A DNA stretch of 64,000 nt from Lucinisca nassula (GCA_963580285.1 OY757010.1:66982406-67046405); one strand, 5' to 3'. Counted from the first letter of the stretch, positions 31,622 through 44,179 are shown. The notes: generated by a model from the sequence alone, not told the origin. Numbers and translations: made by a program.

Positions 31622-32649
31622 TCCAAGCAGTTCTCTTATCAATTGGGGTTCATGCCTTTCTCACATACATGTGATATCACCCGATTTCCTCGGGATATCC
31701 CGATTTAGAACCCCATCTCCCGGTCTCCCGTTCGACAGCCCTAATCTCCCGACACGACAATTTTCCTATAGTAGTTTTCCGCTGACCGACCATTTTAGTG
31801 TTTACCGCAGTAAAATACCTATGCGGTTAACCGTTAGTGTATTTACGCTAGGGCTGTCATGATAAACCGGTATACCGGTAAATTCCAATACACTGGTGCA
31901 CAGGTATGATATCGCGATATGAAAAGAACGTATCGGTAAATACCGGTATTAAAATGCAACCATCAAACAAGCCGCAAACATGGTGATAAAAAGTGAGAAA
32001 TTCAATAATGTTTCAAATAAAAGGCAGAAAAGTGATGTTTGCATACATTTATTAATACCGGTAATTATACTCCCGTGATCGCTGATTTGCTCAAGTTGCC
32101 AACACTATTAAACCGTTTACACCCAAGGCGGGCCTTATTGATAAGCCGACAATTAACAATGTGACAAGGTGTGAAAACTAGTAAATCAAGATATACCAGT
32201 TATATCTTATTTAATCCCTTTGTAATTGACACGTGTAGACGCTAAATATTGTTCCGGCCAAAACAGAGCAAAGCAGACGCTGTCTTTTTTTTTACGCGTC
32301 TGTAAACCAATATGTGTCCCCAAGTTAGATCAATAAAAATCATGCATGCTTATTTGTTCCGACTAAGTTCCAAGGCACGTTTTGGGAGAATGTAGCCATG
32401 GAAAAGCATGGGCATTTAAAAATTAAGGCATTACAAAAACTTCCGTACTTCACGATCTTTAGCTTTGTTTACCGATCTACAGATGAAGCTATCCAAACTG
32501 CAAGACTATTGCAGTAAGTTCCCTAGATTTGGGGCGCTTGATTGGTCATAAAAGAACAACAAACATTTTGGAAGTTTACTAATTTATTATTCACTTGATA
32601 AAAACTAAGAAACGGAAATCAAGTAAGGTAGATGCGCAAATTTTCAACA
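31622..32649. other. Possible hAT-like remnants, uncertain
   Basis: AGGGCTGTCATGATAAACCG at 31851 followed by repeated ACCGGTA words, and a converging CGACAGCCCTAA at 31733, look like the ends of hAT-type transposons, whose termini often read (C/T)AGGGCTG. No matching opposite end or 8-bp duplication was found, so no element is called. Confidence 0.25.
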
Positions 32650-32792
32650 ACTAGAGCTGTCAGTGAAACTGACTAGGGCCCCGGCAGCGCTATCAGAGGA
32701 GTAGGAAAATTTGTAGACGGACAGACGGACAGACAGACGGATGGACAGAGTGATTACTATAGGGCACCCACACTTTCAGTGCGGGGCCCTAA
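32650..32792 (+). mobile_element. Coreless mini HINE-like element (143 bp)
   Basis: Head ACTAGAGCTGTCAGTGAAAC (CAGTgaaACTG inverted) plus ACTAGGGCCCC, a ~40-bp spacer, the microsatellite ACGGACAGACGGACAG, then a hairpin AGGGCACCCACACT / AGTGCGGGGCCCT followed by CTAA at 32789-32792. All the modules are present except a core array. The head word TAGGGC recurs in the left arm of the hairpin, as in the larger elements. Confidence 0.65.
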
Positions 32793-33383
32793 TAAACAAG
32801 CATAAACAACATTCAATATAACTTAGAAAATACTACAGTATGTAACATTTCATAACGGAAATTATGCATGCACTGATTGTCATTCAGTTTTAAATTTGAA
32901 AAACATCATTACATCAAGTAATCTGATTGGCTGATAGGCAGAGGTGGGTGTGACAAAGTAACTCTATTGAGAGGTTGCAGCTGACGCCACAAACGTACAG
33001 TTATCTTCCTTGCTGGAGACACCAAGATTAATTTCCAACAGAATTTTCATGTACTTTCCTTGTAAATAACTTTCTGGTCCCTTGGAAAATTATGACTAAA
33101 CATTAATAATTTTATTCTTATGACCCTTAGGAACAATAACAGTCACATATTAACACCTTCAGTGTTGGATAGTTGGACACAAAAAATGAATAAATTTGTA
33201 TACAAAAACCAATATGGCAGATCAAGGGAGGATACTGTGTCTGCAATCTCTCAGTTCAGCAGATTATAGCCAGTACATGACAAAACCGACAATAAGACTT
33301 GTGCGACCAACAGACTAATATCAACCTGTGCATTTATGCAGTCTGATCACATGATCCCTCTACAGGTTACAAGCTAAGCTATA
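32793..33383. other. Low-copy DNA with an M1 half
   Basis: About 32870-32960 carries the inner half of M1 (CATCAAGTAATCTGATTGGC, GGTGGGTGTG). No gene seen. Confidence 0.4.
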
Positions 33384-33499
33384 ACAAGAGGGCCAAGATG
33401 GCCTTGCATCGCTCACCTGATATCATGATGTTACATAGCTTCTATGTGGGTGGCAGCCATTCCATGAAGCATAACTGTTGCACTTAGATAGATGTTCAC

Positions 33500-36200
33500 C
33501 TGGGCAACAAGATGTTCACCTGGGCAACATTCTTGCAAAGTTTGAATAAAACTGGCTTTAGAGTTTCTATATATTTTCAATTATGTCAGCCATTTTGTTT
33601 ATTAAAACAGTAGCATTTTAGCTATTTTGGTAGAGTATCACCTAAGTAACATTCCATTAAGTTTGAATGAAATTGGCCCATGGGTATAGTAGGAGTTGTC
33701 ACTAAAAGGTTTATCTATTTTTAGATCTACGTCCATTTTGATCATCAGAGCCGAACCTATTAAGCTATTTTAGTTGAGGTTAATCCAAGCAACATTTCTA
33801 TGAAATTTGATTGAAATTGGCCAAGGGTTACAGGATTTTTTGTTTAAAGAATTTTTTCTATTTTTAGCTGACAGCAAATTTATGATGTTTTTCTAATTTT
33901 AGCTCTGGTGACCATTGCAGCAAATTTATGATGTTTTTTCTATTTTTAGCTCTGGTGTTCATTGCAGCAGAACCATTTTAGCCAATTTTGGTTGACAGCC
34001 ACCCAGGCAAAATTCCTATGATGTTTGAATCAAATGTTGACCCATATGTTCAGGAGGAGTTCGCATTTAAAGCAAACCGTTGACATTTTTTCTATTTTTA
34101 GCTCTGGTGACCATTTTGCTCATCTGAGCAGAACCAATTAGCTATTTTAATAGAGGGTTGACATAAGCAACATTCCTACGAAGTTTGAATGAAATTGGCC
34201 TAAGGATATAGGAGAAGTTGATGTTTGAAGATTTTTCTATTTTTAGCTCTGGCGGCTGTCTTGTTCATCAGAACGGAATGATTATAGCTATTTTGGTAGA
34301 GAGCCAAATTGGGGTTTAGAAGGAGCTCACATTTGAAGCAAATTTATGATGTTTTTTCTATTTTTAGCTCTGGTGACCATTTAGCTTATTGGAGTTTTAG
34401 CTATTTTGATAGAGGGTCACCTAAGCAACATTCCTATGAAGTTTGAATGAAATCGGCCTAAGGGTACAGGAGGAGTTGTCGTTTAAAGATTTTTCTATTA
34501 TTAGCTCTGGTGGCCATCTTGTTCATCAGAGTGAAATGATTTTATCTATTTTGGTAAAGAGTCACATAGGCAAGACTCCTGTAAAGTTTGAATCAAATTG
34601 GCCCAAGGGTTCAGGAGAACTTCCCGTTTGAAGCAAATTTACGATGTTTTTCTGCTTTTAGCTCTGGCAGCCATCTTGTTCATCACAGTCAAATGATTTT
34701 AGCTACTTTGGTAGGGAGCCACCTAGGTAAAATTCCTATGAAAATGGAATCAAACTGGCTTAGGGGTTTGGGAGGAGTATGTGTTTAAAGCAAATTTACA
34801 TTTTTCTATTTTTAGCCTTGGCAGCCATTTTGATCATTTGAGCAGAGCTGTTATAGCTATTTTGGTAGAGGGTCACCTAAGCAACATTCCTATGAAGTTT
34901 GAATGAAATTGGCCCAAGGGTTTAGGAGAAGTTTGTATTTGAAACAAATTTATGACATTCTTCTATATTTAGCTCTGGCAGCCATCTTGTTCATCACAGC
35001 AGAAGATTTTAGCTATTCTGGTAGGTAGTCACCTGAGCAACACTCCTGTGAAGTTTGAATCAAACTGGCTCAAGGGTTTTGGAGGAGTTAGCATTTGAAG
35101 CTTTACAATATTTTTTCTATCTTTTAGATCTGGCAGCCATTTTGCTCATCTGAGTGGAACCATTTTAGCTCTTTTGGTAGAGGAGCACTTAAGCAATATT
35201 CCTATGAAGCTTGAATGAAATTGACCCCAGGGTACAGGAGGAATTGTCCTTTAAATTTTTTTTATTTTTTTTTAGCTATGGCATCCATCTTGTTCATTAG
35301 AGCGGAACGATTTTAGCAATTTTGTTAGGGAGTCACCTGGACAACATTCCAGTGAAGATTGAATCAAACTGGCCCCAGGGTTTAGGAGGAGTTGGCTTTT
35401 GAAGCAAGCTTATGACATTTTTCTATTTTTTTACTCTGGCGGCCATTTTGCTCATCGGGGCAGAAAAGTTTAAGCAATTTTGGTAGAGGGCCACCTAAGC
35501 AACATTCCTATGAAGTTTGATTGAAATTGACCCAAAGGTACAGGAGTTGTCTTTGAAGATTTTTTCTATTTTTAGCTCTGGTGGCCATCTTGTTCATCAG
35601 AGCTAAACGATTTTAGCCATTTCGGTAGGGAGTCATTTCGGCAACATTCCTGTGAAGTTTGAATCAAATTGGCCCAAGGGTTTAGGAGGAGTTCACGTTT
35701 GAAGCAAATTTATAATGTTTTTCTGTTTTTTACGTCTGGCTACCATTTTGCTCATCAGAGCGAAACGGTTTTAGCAATTTTGGTAGAGGGTCACCTAAGC
35801 AACATTCCTATGAAGTTTGATTGAAATTATCCCACGGGTACAGGACGAGTTGTCGTTTAAAGATTTTTTCTATTTTTAGTTCTGGTAATCACAGCTGAAC
35901 AATTTTAGCTAGTTTAGTAGAGAGTCACCTAGGCAACATTCCTGCGAAGTTTGAATCAAAATGGCCCAGGGTTTAGGAGGAGTTCACATCTGAAGCAAAT
36001 TTATAATGTTTTTCGATTTTTAGCTGTGGTGGCCATTTGCACATCGGGGCGGAACCGTTTAGCTATTTTCGTAGAGGGTCACCCAAGCAACATTCCTATG
36101 AAGTTTGAATGAAATTGGCCCAAGGGTACAGAAGGAGTTTGTGTTTTTGGTAGGCAGCCACCCAGGCAACATTCCTGTGAAGTTTGAAACAAATAAGAGT
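33500..36200 (+). repeat. Core repeat type delta, ~145-bp units
   Basis: Marked by CTATTTTTAGCTCTGG, AGCAACATTCCTATGAAGTT and TTGAATGAAATTGGCCCAAG. Unit length varies from ~120 to ~150 bp because several units are internally deleted. Confidence 0.88.
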
Positions 36201-36268
36201 TAGCATTTAAATCAAATTGTTGATTAGGCATGACACACGATGGACGACGCACATTCACTGATCATAAT

Positions 36269-36301
36269 AGCTCACCATGAGCGCTTCGTGTCAGGTGAGC
36301 T
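36269..36301 (+). other. 3' terminal hairpin, intact
   Basis: Outer arms AGCTCACC / GGTGAGCT, inner stem ATGAGCGC / GTGTCA with one mismatch, then CTAA. Confidence 0.75.
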
Positions 36302-36342
36302 AAAAAGAGAGATGAACGAACACTTTTCGGCAGATTTGCAGG

Positions 36343-36555
36343 TTAACCATTATCTTGCTGTTCACGACATCCCCTATCTTTGGAAACATTGTAGATCCAG
36401 ATCAGATGGCTTCTGAAGAAGCCATCTGATCAGGATTTACACTGTTTTACATTCAGTTTATGAATTTGTAGGAATAAATTACATCAAGTAATCTGATTGG
36501 TTCAAAGTCAGAAATGGGTGTGGCTAATCTGAACATTCAGCAAGAGAAGGGTTAA
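36343..36555. mobile_element. MITE M1 copy
   Basis: TTAACCATTATCTTGCTGTT at the left and CAGCAAGAGAAGGGTTAA at the right, centre GGCTTCTGAAGAAGCC. Confidence 0.85.
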
Positions 36556-37163
36556 TCTGAGTCTTTGTTAAGTGCACAGGACTTACTCTAGGTCTTGTCA
36601 TGCGCCAGCTCCTTTATCTCTGATACACCACGTGCACACACCGTAAAAATCCTAAAAACTCGGACACTTTGAGGACTTGCTGTAATTCTTCTTATATTTT
36701 AACAAATTTGTCTCACGATCCAGCAAGGAGTTCAAAAAGTGCAGACAGAATGCCAAACAGTGTAGATCCTGATCAGACTGCTCCTTCAGTCTGATTCTGG
36801 TCTACACAGTTTGCTTAGGTCTGTCTGTCTGTCTGTCCCAAAACTTAGGATCATTAAGGTATATCTGGAGATATACAAGTAAAAATACTGATTCTACAAC
36901 TCTGTTTAACAAACTTACCACTCACAACAGGGGGGAATAACTCTTGATACCAAACAAGCTGAAACAAAAATAAATGAAAAAAAGTTCATCATATGGTGTG
37001 GGAAACTTGAATATGACACCGATTTCATAGCCAATGCTGTTGCCAACTCCAAGGACTTCTTACTTCAGCCAACTAGATTGTCATCTGCTTACAAAGTTTC
37101 CACAGCACTTGAAGTGTTAAATATTTCAGTGAAAGCAGCTCTTTAAAATGAATTGTTTACAAG
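36556..37163. other. Low-copy DNA; MITE core and a possible exon
   Basis: GCCAAACAGTGTAGATCC ... GGTCTACACAGTTTGC (36752-36812) is a MITE core with the short stem CAGACTGCTCCTTCAGTCTG. On the minus strand, 36922-36961 is bounded by an acceptor-like TTTATTTTTGTTTCAG and a donor-like GTAAGT. See the separate finding; no gene is claimed. Confidence 0.4.
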
Positions 37164-37831
37164 GAGGGAGTTTGATCATCAACTGGACTATGGTACCCGG
37201 AAGTCAGACTGCGCATGTTCCTTCACAAGTGTGATCGAACAATGGCACGATTGGTATGAAGATCGCCATTTTGAATACTGCAGAAATAGCTGTGGCGATT
37301 CTATCCTTCATATTGCGCACATTATACATTTTCTTTTACAAATAATCATGCTTTAACAACACTTAAAATGTTTATTTTCCCTTGGGCCAACAGATTTTCA
37401 TACCTTTTGCCGCCATCTTGTGCACTTGTGTGTGTGTGTGAATTCAGGGAACGTCGCTTTCAACAATTTTTCAGTCATATCACGACGGTGTCTGGTTGCG
37501 ACAGGGAGCTCAATGCTCACTTTTATAGTGCTGCCTCACTGAAGTATCATGTCTCAGACACATTACATGATATCACACCCAGTCACATTATCCTGACACT
37601 GGGTCGACCAGTCCTAGCTTTACCCCGTAAATCTGAGTGCCAATCGAGGAGCAGCTAGTACCATTTTTAACGACTTTGGTCTTGTACACTTGTACCAGAG
37701 AAACCAATGCTTTTGTCTGTTGGACAAGAGTGACGTCATGACTTTCCAACCATTGAACCAGAGGTCGTTCGATCAAAGTTTGGTTAACCATTGGAACTAC
37801 AGGTAATCACGGTTGATGATCAAACTCCCTC
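37164..37831. mobile_element. TIR transposon, 668 bp, family not recognised
   Basis: Ends GAGGGAGTTTGATCATCAAC and its exact complement GTTGATGATCAAACTCCCTC (20 bp). AAG flanks both sides (37161-37163 and 37832-37834) and may be a 3-bp target duplication. A TG dinucleotide run lies near 37428. It has open frames of at most ~95 codons and no transposase motif. Probably non-autonomous. Confidence 0.65.
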
Positions 37832-37989
37832 AAGAGGACATTTTTGCAGAAGAAGAGATGTAAACAGGAAGTCCCAAAAGTTGTCTACCTTGTGAAAAAT
37901 GGCGGAAAAATTCAGGTGTATCAACCCTTGAAAACTGCATCTGAAACTGTTGTCTGTTTATTTCCTCTGCTGCCCATTCTTCCAAACTT

Positions 37990-38085
37990 GTCAGGCATAT
38001 TTCTGCATACAGGCAAACAGTGTGGACCCTGATCAGACTGCTCCTAGAGGAGCAGTCTGATCTGGGTCCACACTGTTTGCAACAA
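37990..38085. repeat. Palindromic MITE core, ends unclear
   Basis: GGCAAACAGTGTGGACCC and GGGTCCACACTGTTTGC flank GATCAGACTGCTCC / GGAGCAGTCTGATC. A near-perfect hairpin of ~72 bp. A similar, poorer one is at 38168-38222. Confidence 0.75.
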
Positions 38086-38240
38086 TGACTTTTAAAGAAA
38101 CAAGCAAACAACAAAGCAGACGACAATTGTTGTAACTGGCATTTTATGGGTTATACAGCACCCTTTGCTCACAAATAGTGCAGACCCTTATCAGACAGAT
38201 CTGAGTCTACACTGTTTGGCAAATGTGCAGACCATGATCA

Positions 38241-38508
38241 GTTTGTTTTGTTAGATTTGAGGTTTAGCATCCCTGTCAACACTGCATAGGTCATTTTGGA
38301 GATGTTGCTTCCAATTTTGTGGGACTTTTACCCGACATTGAGATGAAATGACATCTCAAGCCCTGTCGCCCAATGAAACCAATAGGGTTTATAAGCATGG
38401 ATGGTCCGCTTAGCTGTTTACCAGTACTCGTGTGCGGTCGGTTTCAGCTCTGCGTGGAAGCATCATGCAGCCCATCTATTTCTTCAAGCCCCGACGGGCA
38501 GGGCCGTC
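38241..38508 (-). mobile_element. SINE-like repeat S1
   Basis: Left side GTTTGTTTTGTTAGATTTGA is the reversed tail. The family words GACATCTCAAGCCCTGTCGC and GGTTTCAGCTCTGCGTGGAA are intact, but about 30 bp are missing around 38408 (GGTCCGCTTAGCTGTTTACC). Confidence 0.8.
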
Positions 38509-39171
38509 AGACAATGATCAGACCGCTCAGTCTGATCTGAGCCTATACCATTTGCCCCGAATTTTTAGACTGACTAAGGTACTCCCCCTTCACCAGGGAT
38601 AATATATATGCAGATTTTATATCATCAGACATACATCACTAAAATTAAAAAGTCTGAAGCCTGCAGCAAGTAATAAGACACAAATAAAAATGGTAATGCA
38701 TGATTGCCAGCGTTTTGTAGAAATGTGAACTATGTATACAGCTGATCAAATTATAAATCACCGTTTGATATCAATTTTCCAAAATTTTATCTTAGATGCA
38801 TATTTGTTGTTGAATAAGATATTATTACACAATCTCTTATATAAAGTGTTATATACGTGGGGCATTCAATAAATAATGCAACATTCATTCAAATTTTTTA
38901 TTACTGTATATGCAAATCATGTTAATGTTTACATCTCAAAACAAGATAAACACAATGAGAGTTTAAATTTGCTTCCATAGCAAGAAAATTCCTATTGCAA
39001 TACCAATGATAGGCAGCTAAAGAATTCTACCAAAAGGGTACCGGCTATGGTTTTTGGTAACAAGATTGTTTACATGGTTGAAACAATATTTGATAAATAT
39101 ACGTTTTAATGAATTTTGTTGATTTTGTGCAAAAATTAACTATAAATATATAAATGGCAAAAATTATTTTA
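38509..39171. other. Low-copy A/T-rich DNA
   Basis: After a poor MITE-core remnant (CAGACCGCTCAGTCTGATC, about 38519) nothing is recognised. Confidence 0.4.
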
Positions 39172-39992
39172 ACTAGAAATCGCATCCATAGGACACGGAT
39201 GCCCCCACCTGAAAATATGTCTATGTTCGTATTCATCCATAGAAAGTTATTGACCTTGTTTAAGTTTTGGACCCTTTTTTCACATTTGACCTCTAAGTAT
39301 GACCTTGACCTTGGAGGTAAGGACCTTGGTTTTGTGTGAGGCAGATTGTCTCATGATGACCAACCTTTCTGCCAAGTAATTTCAAAATCCATCCAGAGAT
39401 AAGAAAGTTATTGACTGCGTTTCAGTTTCGGACCATTTTTTTACCTTTGACCTCTAAATATCACCTTGATCTTGGAGGTATGGATCTGGGTTTGCACGTG
39501 ACACATCGTCTGATGATGGTTAACATTTCTACAAAGTAATTTCAAAATCCATCCAGAAATAAGTAAGTTATTGACTGCGTTTAAGTTTGGAACCCTTTTT
39601 TTTTTACCTTTTACCTCTAAGTATGACCTTGACCTTGGAGGTATGGACCTGGGTTTTGCATGTGACACATCGTCTCATGATGGTCAACATTTCTACAAAT
39701 TAATTTCAAAATCCATCCAGAAATAAGAAAGTTATTGACTGCATTAAAGTTTCGGACCCTTTTTTTGACCTTTGACCTCTAAGTATGACCTTGACCTTGG
39801 AGGTACGAACCTGGGTTTTGCATGTGACACGTTGTCTCATGATGGTTAACATTTCTGCAGAGTAATTTTAAAATCCATCAAAAAATAATGACTTTATTGA
39901 CCGTGTTTAAGTTTCGGATGCACGGATGGACGGACATGGACAACGCTATATGCCCTTTCCACCATTCTTCGAATGGCGGGGCATAAAAATAG
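39172..39992 (+). mobile_element. HINE-like element, iota core, uninterrupted
   Basis: Head ACTAGAAATCGCATCCATAG with GCATCC / GGATGC arms, about four 145-bp iota units, an ACGGATGGACGGACATGGAC microsatellite, the hairpin CCACCATTCTTCGAATGGCGG (39959-39979) and ATAAAAATAG. It is the intact reference for the split copy at 6529-11174. Confidence 0.82.
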
Positions 39993-40169
39993 CCATCGGA
40001 GGAGATGGCAAATCCCCCGACCAAAAGCCAATATGGCCTTCAGAAGACTGTTCACAAATAGAAAGTGCACCAGAATTATAACACACTGGTAAGCCCATAG
40101 TATATTTTGTATATGTAATGTTTATTGAGACTATCCTCGCCTAATGATACAAAGGACCGCTTCTCAACA

Positions 40170-40805
40170 TGATGAAGATCCAAGATTTCCAATGCTCAAA
40201 GTACACATATACTGAGTTGTGGTTCTTGCACATGAAATGCCTTTTCATCCTTGTATATACACGTACAATTGTGGCAAGTACCAGCAATATATCTCAAAGG
40301 TATTGTAGTTATAGCCATGACAAGATTATACTGTCAGGGGAGATAACTCTTAAACCAACACACTCAGAATTGTGGTTCTTGTGCATGACATGCCTGCTTA
40401 ACCTCATGTATACCTGTACCAAGTACCATCAATATGTCTCAAAGGGTATTCGAGATATGGTGATCACAAGGTGGTCGTAGTGTTATATTGGAAGGGGAGA
40501 TAACTCAAATACCACAGCACCAAGAGTTGTGATTCTTGCACATAACATGCCTTCTATACCTTGTATTCAATTGTGCCGAGTTCCTTCAATATATCTCAAA
40601 GTGTATTGGAGTTTGATCACAAGGTGGTTGTACGATTATATTGGAAGGGAGATAACTCAAATACCCTAGCACCCAGAGTTGTGGTTTTTAGGCATGACAT
40701 GCCGTCTCCACCTTGTCCACAATTGTGCCAAGTACCAGTAATATATCTCAAATGGTATTGGAGTTATGGCCATCACAAGGTTATATTGTCAGAGGAGATA
40801 ATTAA
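40170..40805 (+). repeat. Core repeat type theta, ~155-bp units
   Basis: GTTGTGGTTCTTGC-type words at 40216, 40368, 40526 and 40678, with GTACCATCAATATATCTCAA and GGGGAGATAACT in each unit. Confidence 0.88.
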
Positions 40806-40999
40806 ACAAGAGGGCCATGATGGCCCTGGATCGCTCACCTGATCCATAGAGTAACAAGTGGGCCCAGGAAAGGGCCATTATTGACCCCAGGGTTATAATG
40901 AGCAGAATGTTGAGGGAGGTCTAAAAAGGTGAAGCTTCATACCAAATATCAACAAAGGCTATAAATTGAGCAATCTTGGCAAAGGTCCAGTAATATCTA

Positions 41000-43400
41000 A
41001 GACCTGGTCCTTGCAGTTTCAGAGAAGGAGATTTTTTTAAGATATTCCCTGCATAAGCCTATGTAAAACCAAATTGCCCCTGGGCTTGGTCCACTAGATG
41101 AAGCTTCACACCAAATAGACCTGGGCCTTGCTGTATCAGAGAAGAAGATTTTCAAATATTATCTCTATATATTATAAGCCTATGTAAAACCAAAGGGCCC
41201 GGGTAGAGGTCCACTAGATGAAGCTACATACCAAATATCAAAAGCATGGGCCTTGCAGTTTCAGAGAAGCAGATTTTCAAAGACTATCTCTATATAAGTC
41301 TTATGTAAAACCAATGGGTCTCGGGCAGGGGCATTTTTGGCCCAAGGGCTATAATGTGAACAATCTTGATAGAGGTCCACTAAATGACATTTCACACCAA
41401 ATATCAAAGACCTAGGCGTTGTGGTTTCACAGAAGAAGATGTTTAAAGATTTTGACTATATAAGCCTATGTAACACCAAAGGGCCCAAAGGCAGGGGCAT
41501 TTTGGCCCTATGACTATAATTTGAACAATCTTGGTAGAGATCCACTAGATGAAGCTTCATACCAAATATCAAAGACCTAGGCCTTATGGTTTCAGAGAAG
41601 AAGATTTTTCAAGATTTTCCCTATATAAGTCTATGTAAAACCAAAGGGCCCCAGGGCTGGGGCATTTTTGGCCCCAGGACTATAATCTGAACAATCTTGT
41701 TAGAGATCCACAAGATGAAGCTTCATACCAAATATCAAAGACCTGGGCGTTGCGGTTTCAGAGAAGAAGATTTTTAAAGATTTTCCCTAAATAAGCCCAT
41801 GTAAAACCAAAGGGCCCCGGGGCGGGGGCATTTTTGGCCCCAGCACTATAATTTGAAGGGTCCACTAAATGAAGCTTCATACCAAATAACAAAGACCTGG
41901 GCCTTGCGGTTTCAGAGAAAAAGATTTTTAAAGATTTTTCCAATATAAGCCCATGTAAAACTAAAGGGCCCTGGGGCGGGGGTATTTTTGGCCCCAGCAC
42001 TATAATTTGAACAATCTTGGTAGGGGTCCACAAGATGAAGCCTCATACCAAATATCAAAGACCTGGGCCTTGCGGTTTCAGAGAAGAAGATTTTTAAAGA
42101 TTTTCCCTATATAAGCCCATGTAAAACCAAAAGGCCCAGGGCTCGGGGTGGTGGGGGTGAGGACCTGGGCCTTGTGGGGTGAAGCTTCATACCAAATATC
42201 AAAGACATGGGCCTTATGGTTTCAGAGAAGAAAATTTTTAAAGATTTTCCCTATATAAGCCCATGTTAAACCAAAGGGCCCCAGAGTGGGGGCATATTTG
42301 ACCCAAGCACTATAATTTGAACAATCTTGGTAGGGGTCCACTAGATGAAGCTTCATACCAAATATCAAAGACCTAGGCCTTGCGGTTTCAGAGAAGAAGA
42401 TTTCTAAAGATTTTCCCAATATAAGCCCATGTAAAACCAAAGGGCCCCGGGGCGGGGTCATTTTTGGCCCCAGCACTATAATTTGAACAATCTTGGTAGG
42501 GGTCCACTAGATGAAGATTCATACCAAATATCAAAGACCTGGGCCTTGCGGTTTCAGAGAAGAAGATTTTTAAAGATTTTCCCTATATAAGCCCATGTAA
42601 AACCAAAGGGCCCCGGAGCGGGGGCATATTTGACCCCAGCACTATAATTTGAACAATCTTGGTAAGGGTCCACTAGATGAAGCTTCATACCAAATATCAA
42701 AGACCTAGGCCTTGCGGTTTCAGAGAAAAAGATTTTTAAAGATTTTCCCGATATAAGTCCCTGTAAAACCAAAGGGCCCCGGGGCGGGGACATTTTTGGC
42801 CCCAGCCCTATAATTTGAACAAACTTGGTAGGGGTCCCCTAGATGAAGCTTCATACCAAAAATCAAAGACCTGGGCCTTACGGTTTCAGAGAAAAAGATT
42901 TTTAAAGCTCTCCCCTATATAAGCCCTTGTAAAACCAAAGGGCCCTGGAGTGGGGGCATTTTTTGCCCCAGCACTATAATTTGAACAATCTTGGTAGGGG
43001 TCCACTAGATGAAGCTTCATACCAAATATCAAAGACCTGGGCCTTGCAGTTTCAGAGAAGAAGATTTTTAAAGATTTTCCCTATCTAAGCCCATGTAAAA
43101 CCAAAGGGCCCCAGAGCGGGGGCATTTTTGGACCAAGCACTATAATTTGAACAATCTTGGTAGGGGTCCACTAGATGAAGCTTCATACCAAATATCAAAG
43201 ACCTGGGCCTTACGGTTTCAGAGAAGAAGATTTTTAAAGATTTTCCCTATATAAGCCCATGTAAAACCAAAGGGCCCCGGAGCGGGGGCATTTTTGGCCC
43301 GAGCACTATAATTTGAACAATCTTGGTAGAGGTCCACTAGATGAAGCTTCATACCAAATATCAAAGACCTGGGCCTTGTGGTTTCAGAGAAGAAGATTTT
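41000..43400 (+). repeat. Core repeat type alpha, ~166-bp units
   Basis: About thirteen units. Those from 41720 on are regular; the earlier ones have lost blocks. Confidence 0.9.
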
Positions 43401-43614
43401 TTAAGTTTTTGGTGAAAAAAATCTATTTTTGGCTCCTATGACCTAGATGTGCAATGGACCGGAACCATTTGAACAACTTTGAAAGGGGACCACCTAAGGA
43501 TCATTCCTGTGAAGTTTGGTCAAAATCCGATCAGTGGTTTAGGAGGAGATGTTGTTTAAAGAATTGTTTACGGACGGACAGACGGACGCACGACGGACGA
43601 AAAGTGATCCCAAA

Positions 43615-43645
43615 AGCTCACCTCGTCACTACGTGACGGTGAGCT
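43615..43645 (+). other. 3' terminal hairpin, one base short
   Basis: Identical to the hairpin at 17407, including the missing base in the right arm, so the two alpha elements share a recent source. Confidence 0.8.
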
Positions 43646-43647
43646 AA

Positions 43648-43803
43648 AAACCAGGGCAACCAGACTCGTGGTTCTTGCACACAACACGTCTGCTAAGCGT
43701 CATGTATACCTATACCAAGTACCATCAACATATCTCAAAGAGTATTGGAGATATTGCCATCACAAGGTAGTGATTCTATTTTATTGGAAGGGGAGATAAC
43801 TTA
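43648..43803 (+). repeat. Theta unit between two insertions
   Basis: One unit (CTCGTGGTTCTTGCACACAA ... GGAAGGGGAGATAAC) lying between the end of one HINE-like element and the head of the next. Both insertions hit the same point of the unit. Confidence 0.85.
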
Positions 43804-44179
43804 ACAAGAGGCCCATGGGCCACAATGCTCACCAGAGCTCAGGGGGCCACTGCCCACTGGCAGCAATGCACTTTAATTAACCATGGAAGCCCTGCTCCCA
43901 AGGCTGCTACAGATAAAATTTCGACCCAATCAGACTAGAGGTCTGATGTCGCTTGAAGACAACAGATGACAGTTGACAATTTCCCACCTGTGGCAATAGG
44001 CCAAAAAGAACATTATTAAAGGAACATTTCTATGAAAGTTTGACAAAATATCTTGAGAGGCATTAATGTCATTTTTCAATTTTCCCCATTATAAGTCAAT
44101 GGAAACTCTTAACTTGCCATAGCAAACCAACCAAAGAGCCAAATTTCATAAACCATAGCTCAGGTGGGCACTGCCCAAT

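Larger units (their letters stand above)
33384..36303 (+). mobile_element. HINE-like element, delta core, complete
   Basis: Head ACAAGAGGGCCAAGATGGCC with GCTCACCTGAT. About twenty irregular delta units follow (33500-36200), then a short ACGATGGACGACGCAC tract, hairpin and CTAA at 36300-36303. The units are more diverged from one another than in the alpha elements, so this copy looks older. It is non-coding apart from chance frames. Confidence 0.8.
40806..43647 (+). mobile_element. HINE-like element, alpha core, complete
   Basis: Head ACAAGAGGGCCATGATGGCCC, alpha array (first third rearranged and shortened, 40980-41340; a stray GGGCTCGGGGTGGTGGGGGTG block at 42138), pre-tail, ACGGACAGACGGACGC microsatellite, hairpin and CTAA at 43644-43647. 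It is inserted between GATAATTAA and AAAACCAGGG of a theta unit. Confidence 0.83.

Noticed and set aside
31851..32540. hAT transposon with BED finger
   Set aside because: Only one terminus-like sequence (AGGGCTGTCATGATAAACCG); no opposite end, no 8-bp duplication and no BED/hATC motif could be read.
41758..42793. Minus-strand frames with FSETARPRSLIFGMKLHLVDPYQD-like repeats
   Set aside because: Antisense reading of alpha units. The same peptide words appear in every alpha array and are interrupted at unit junctions, and there is no selection pattern visible.
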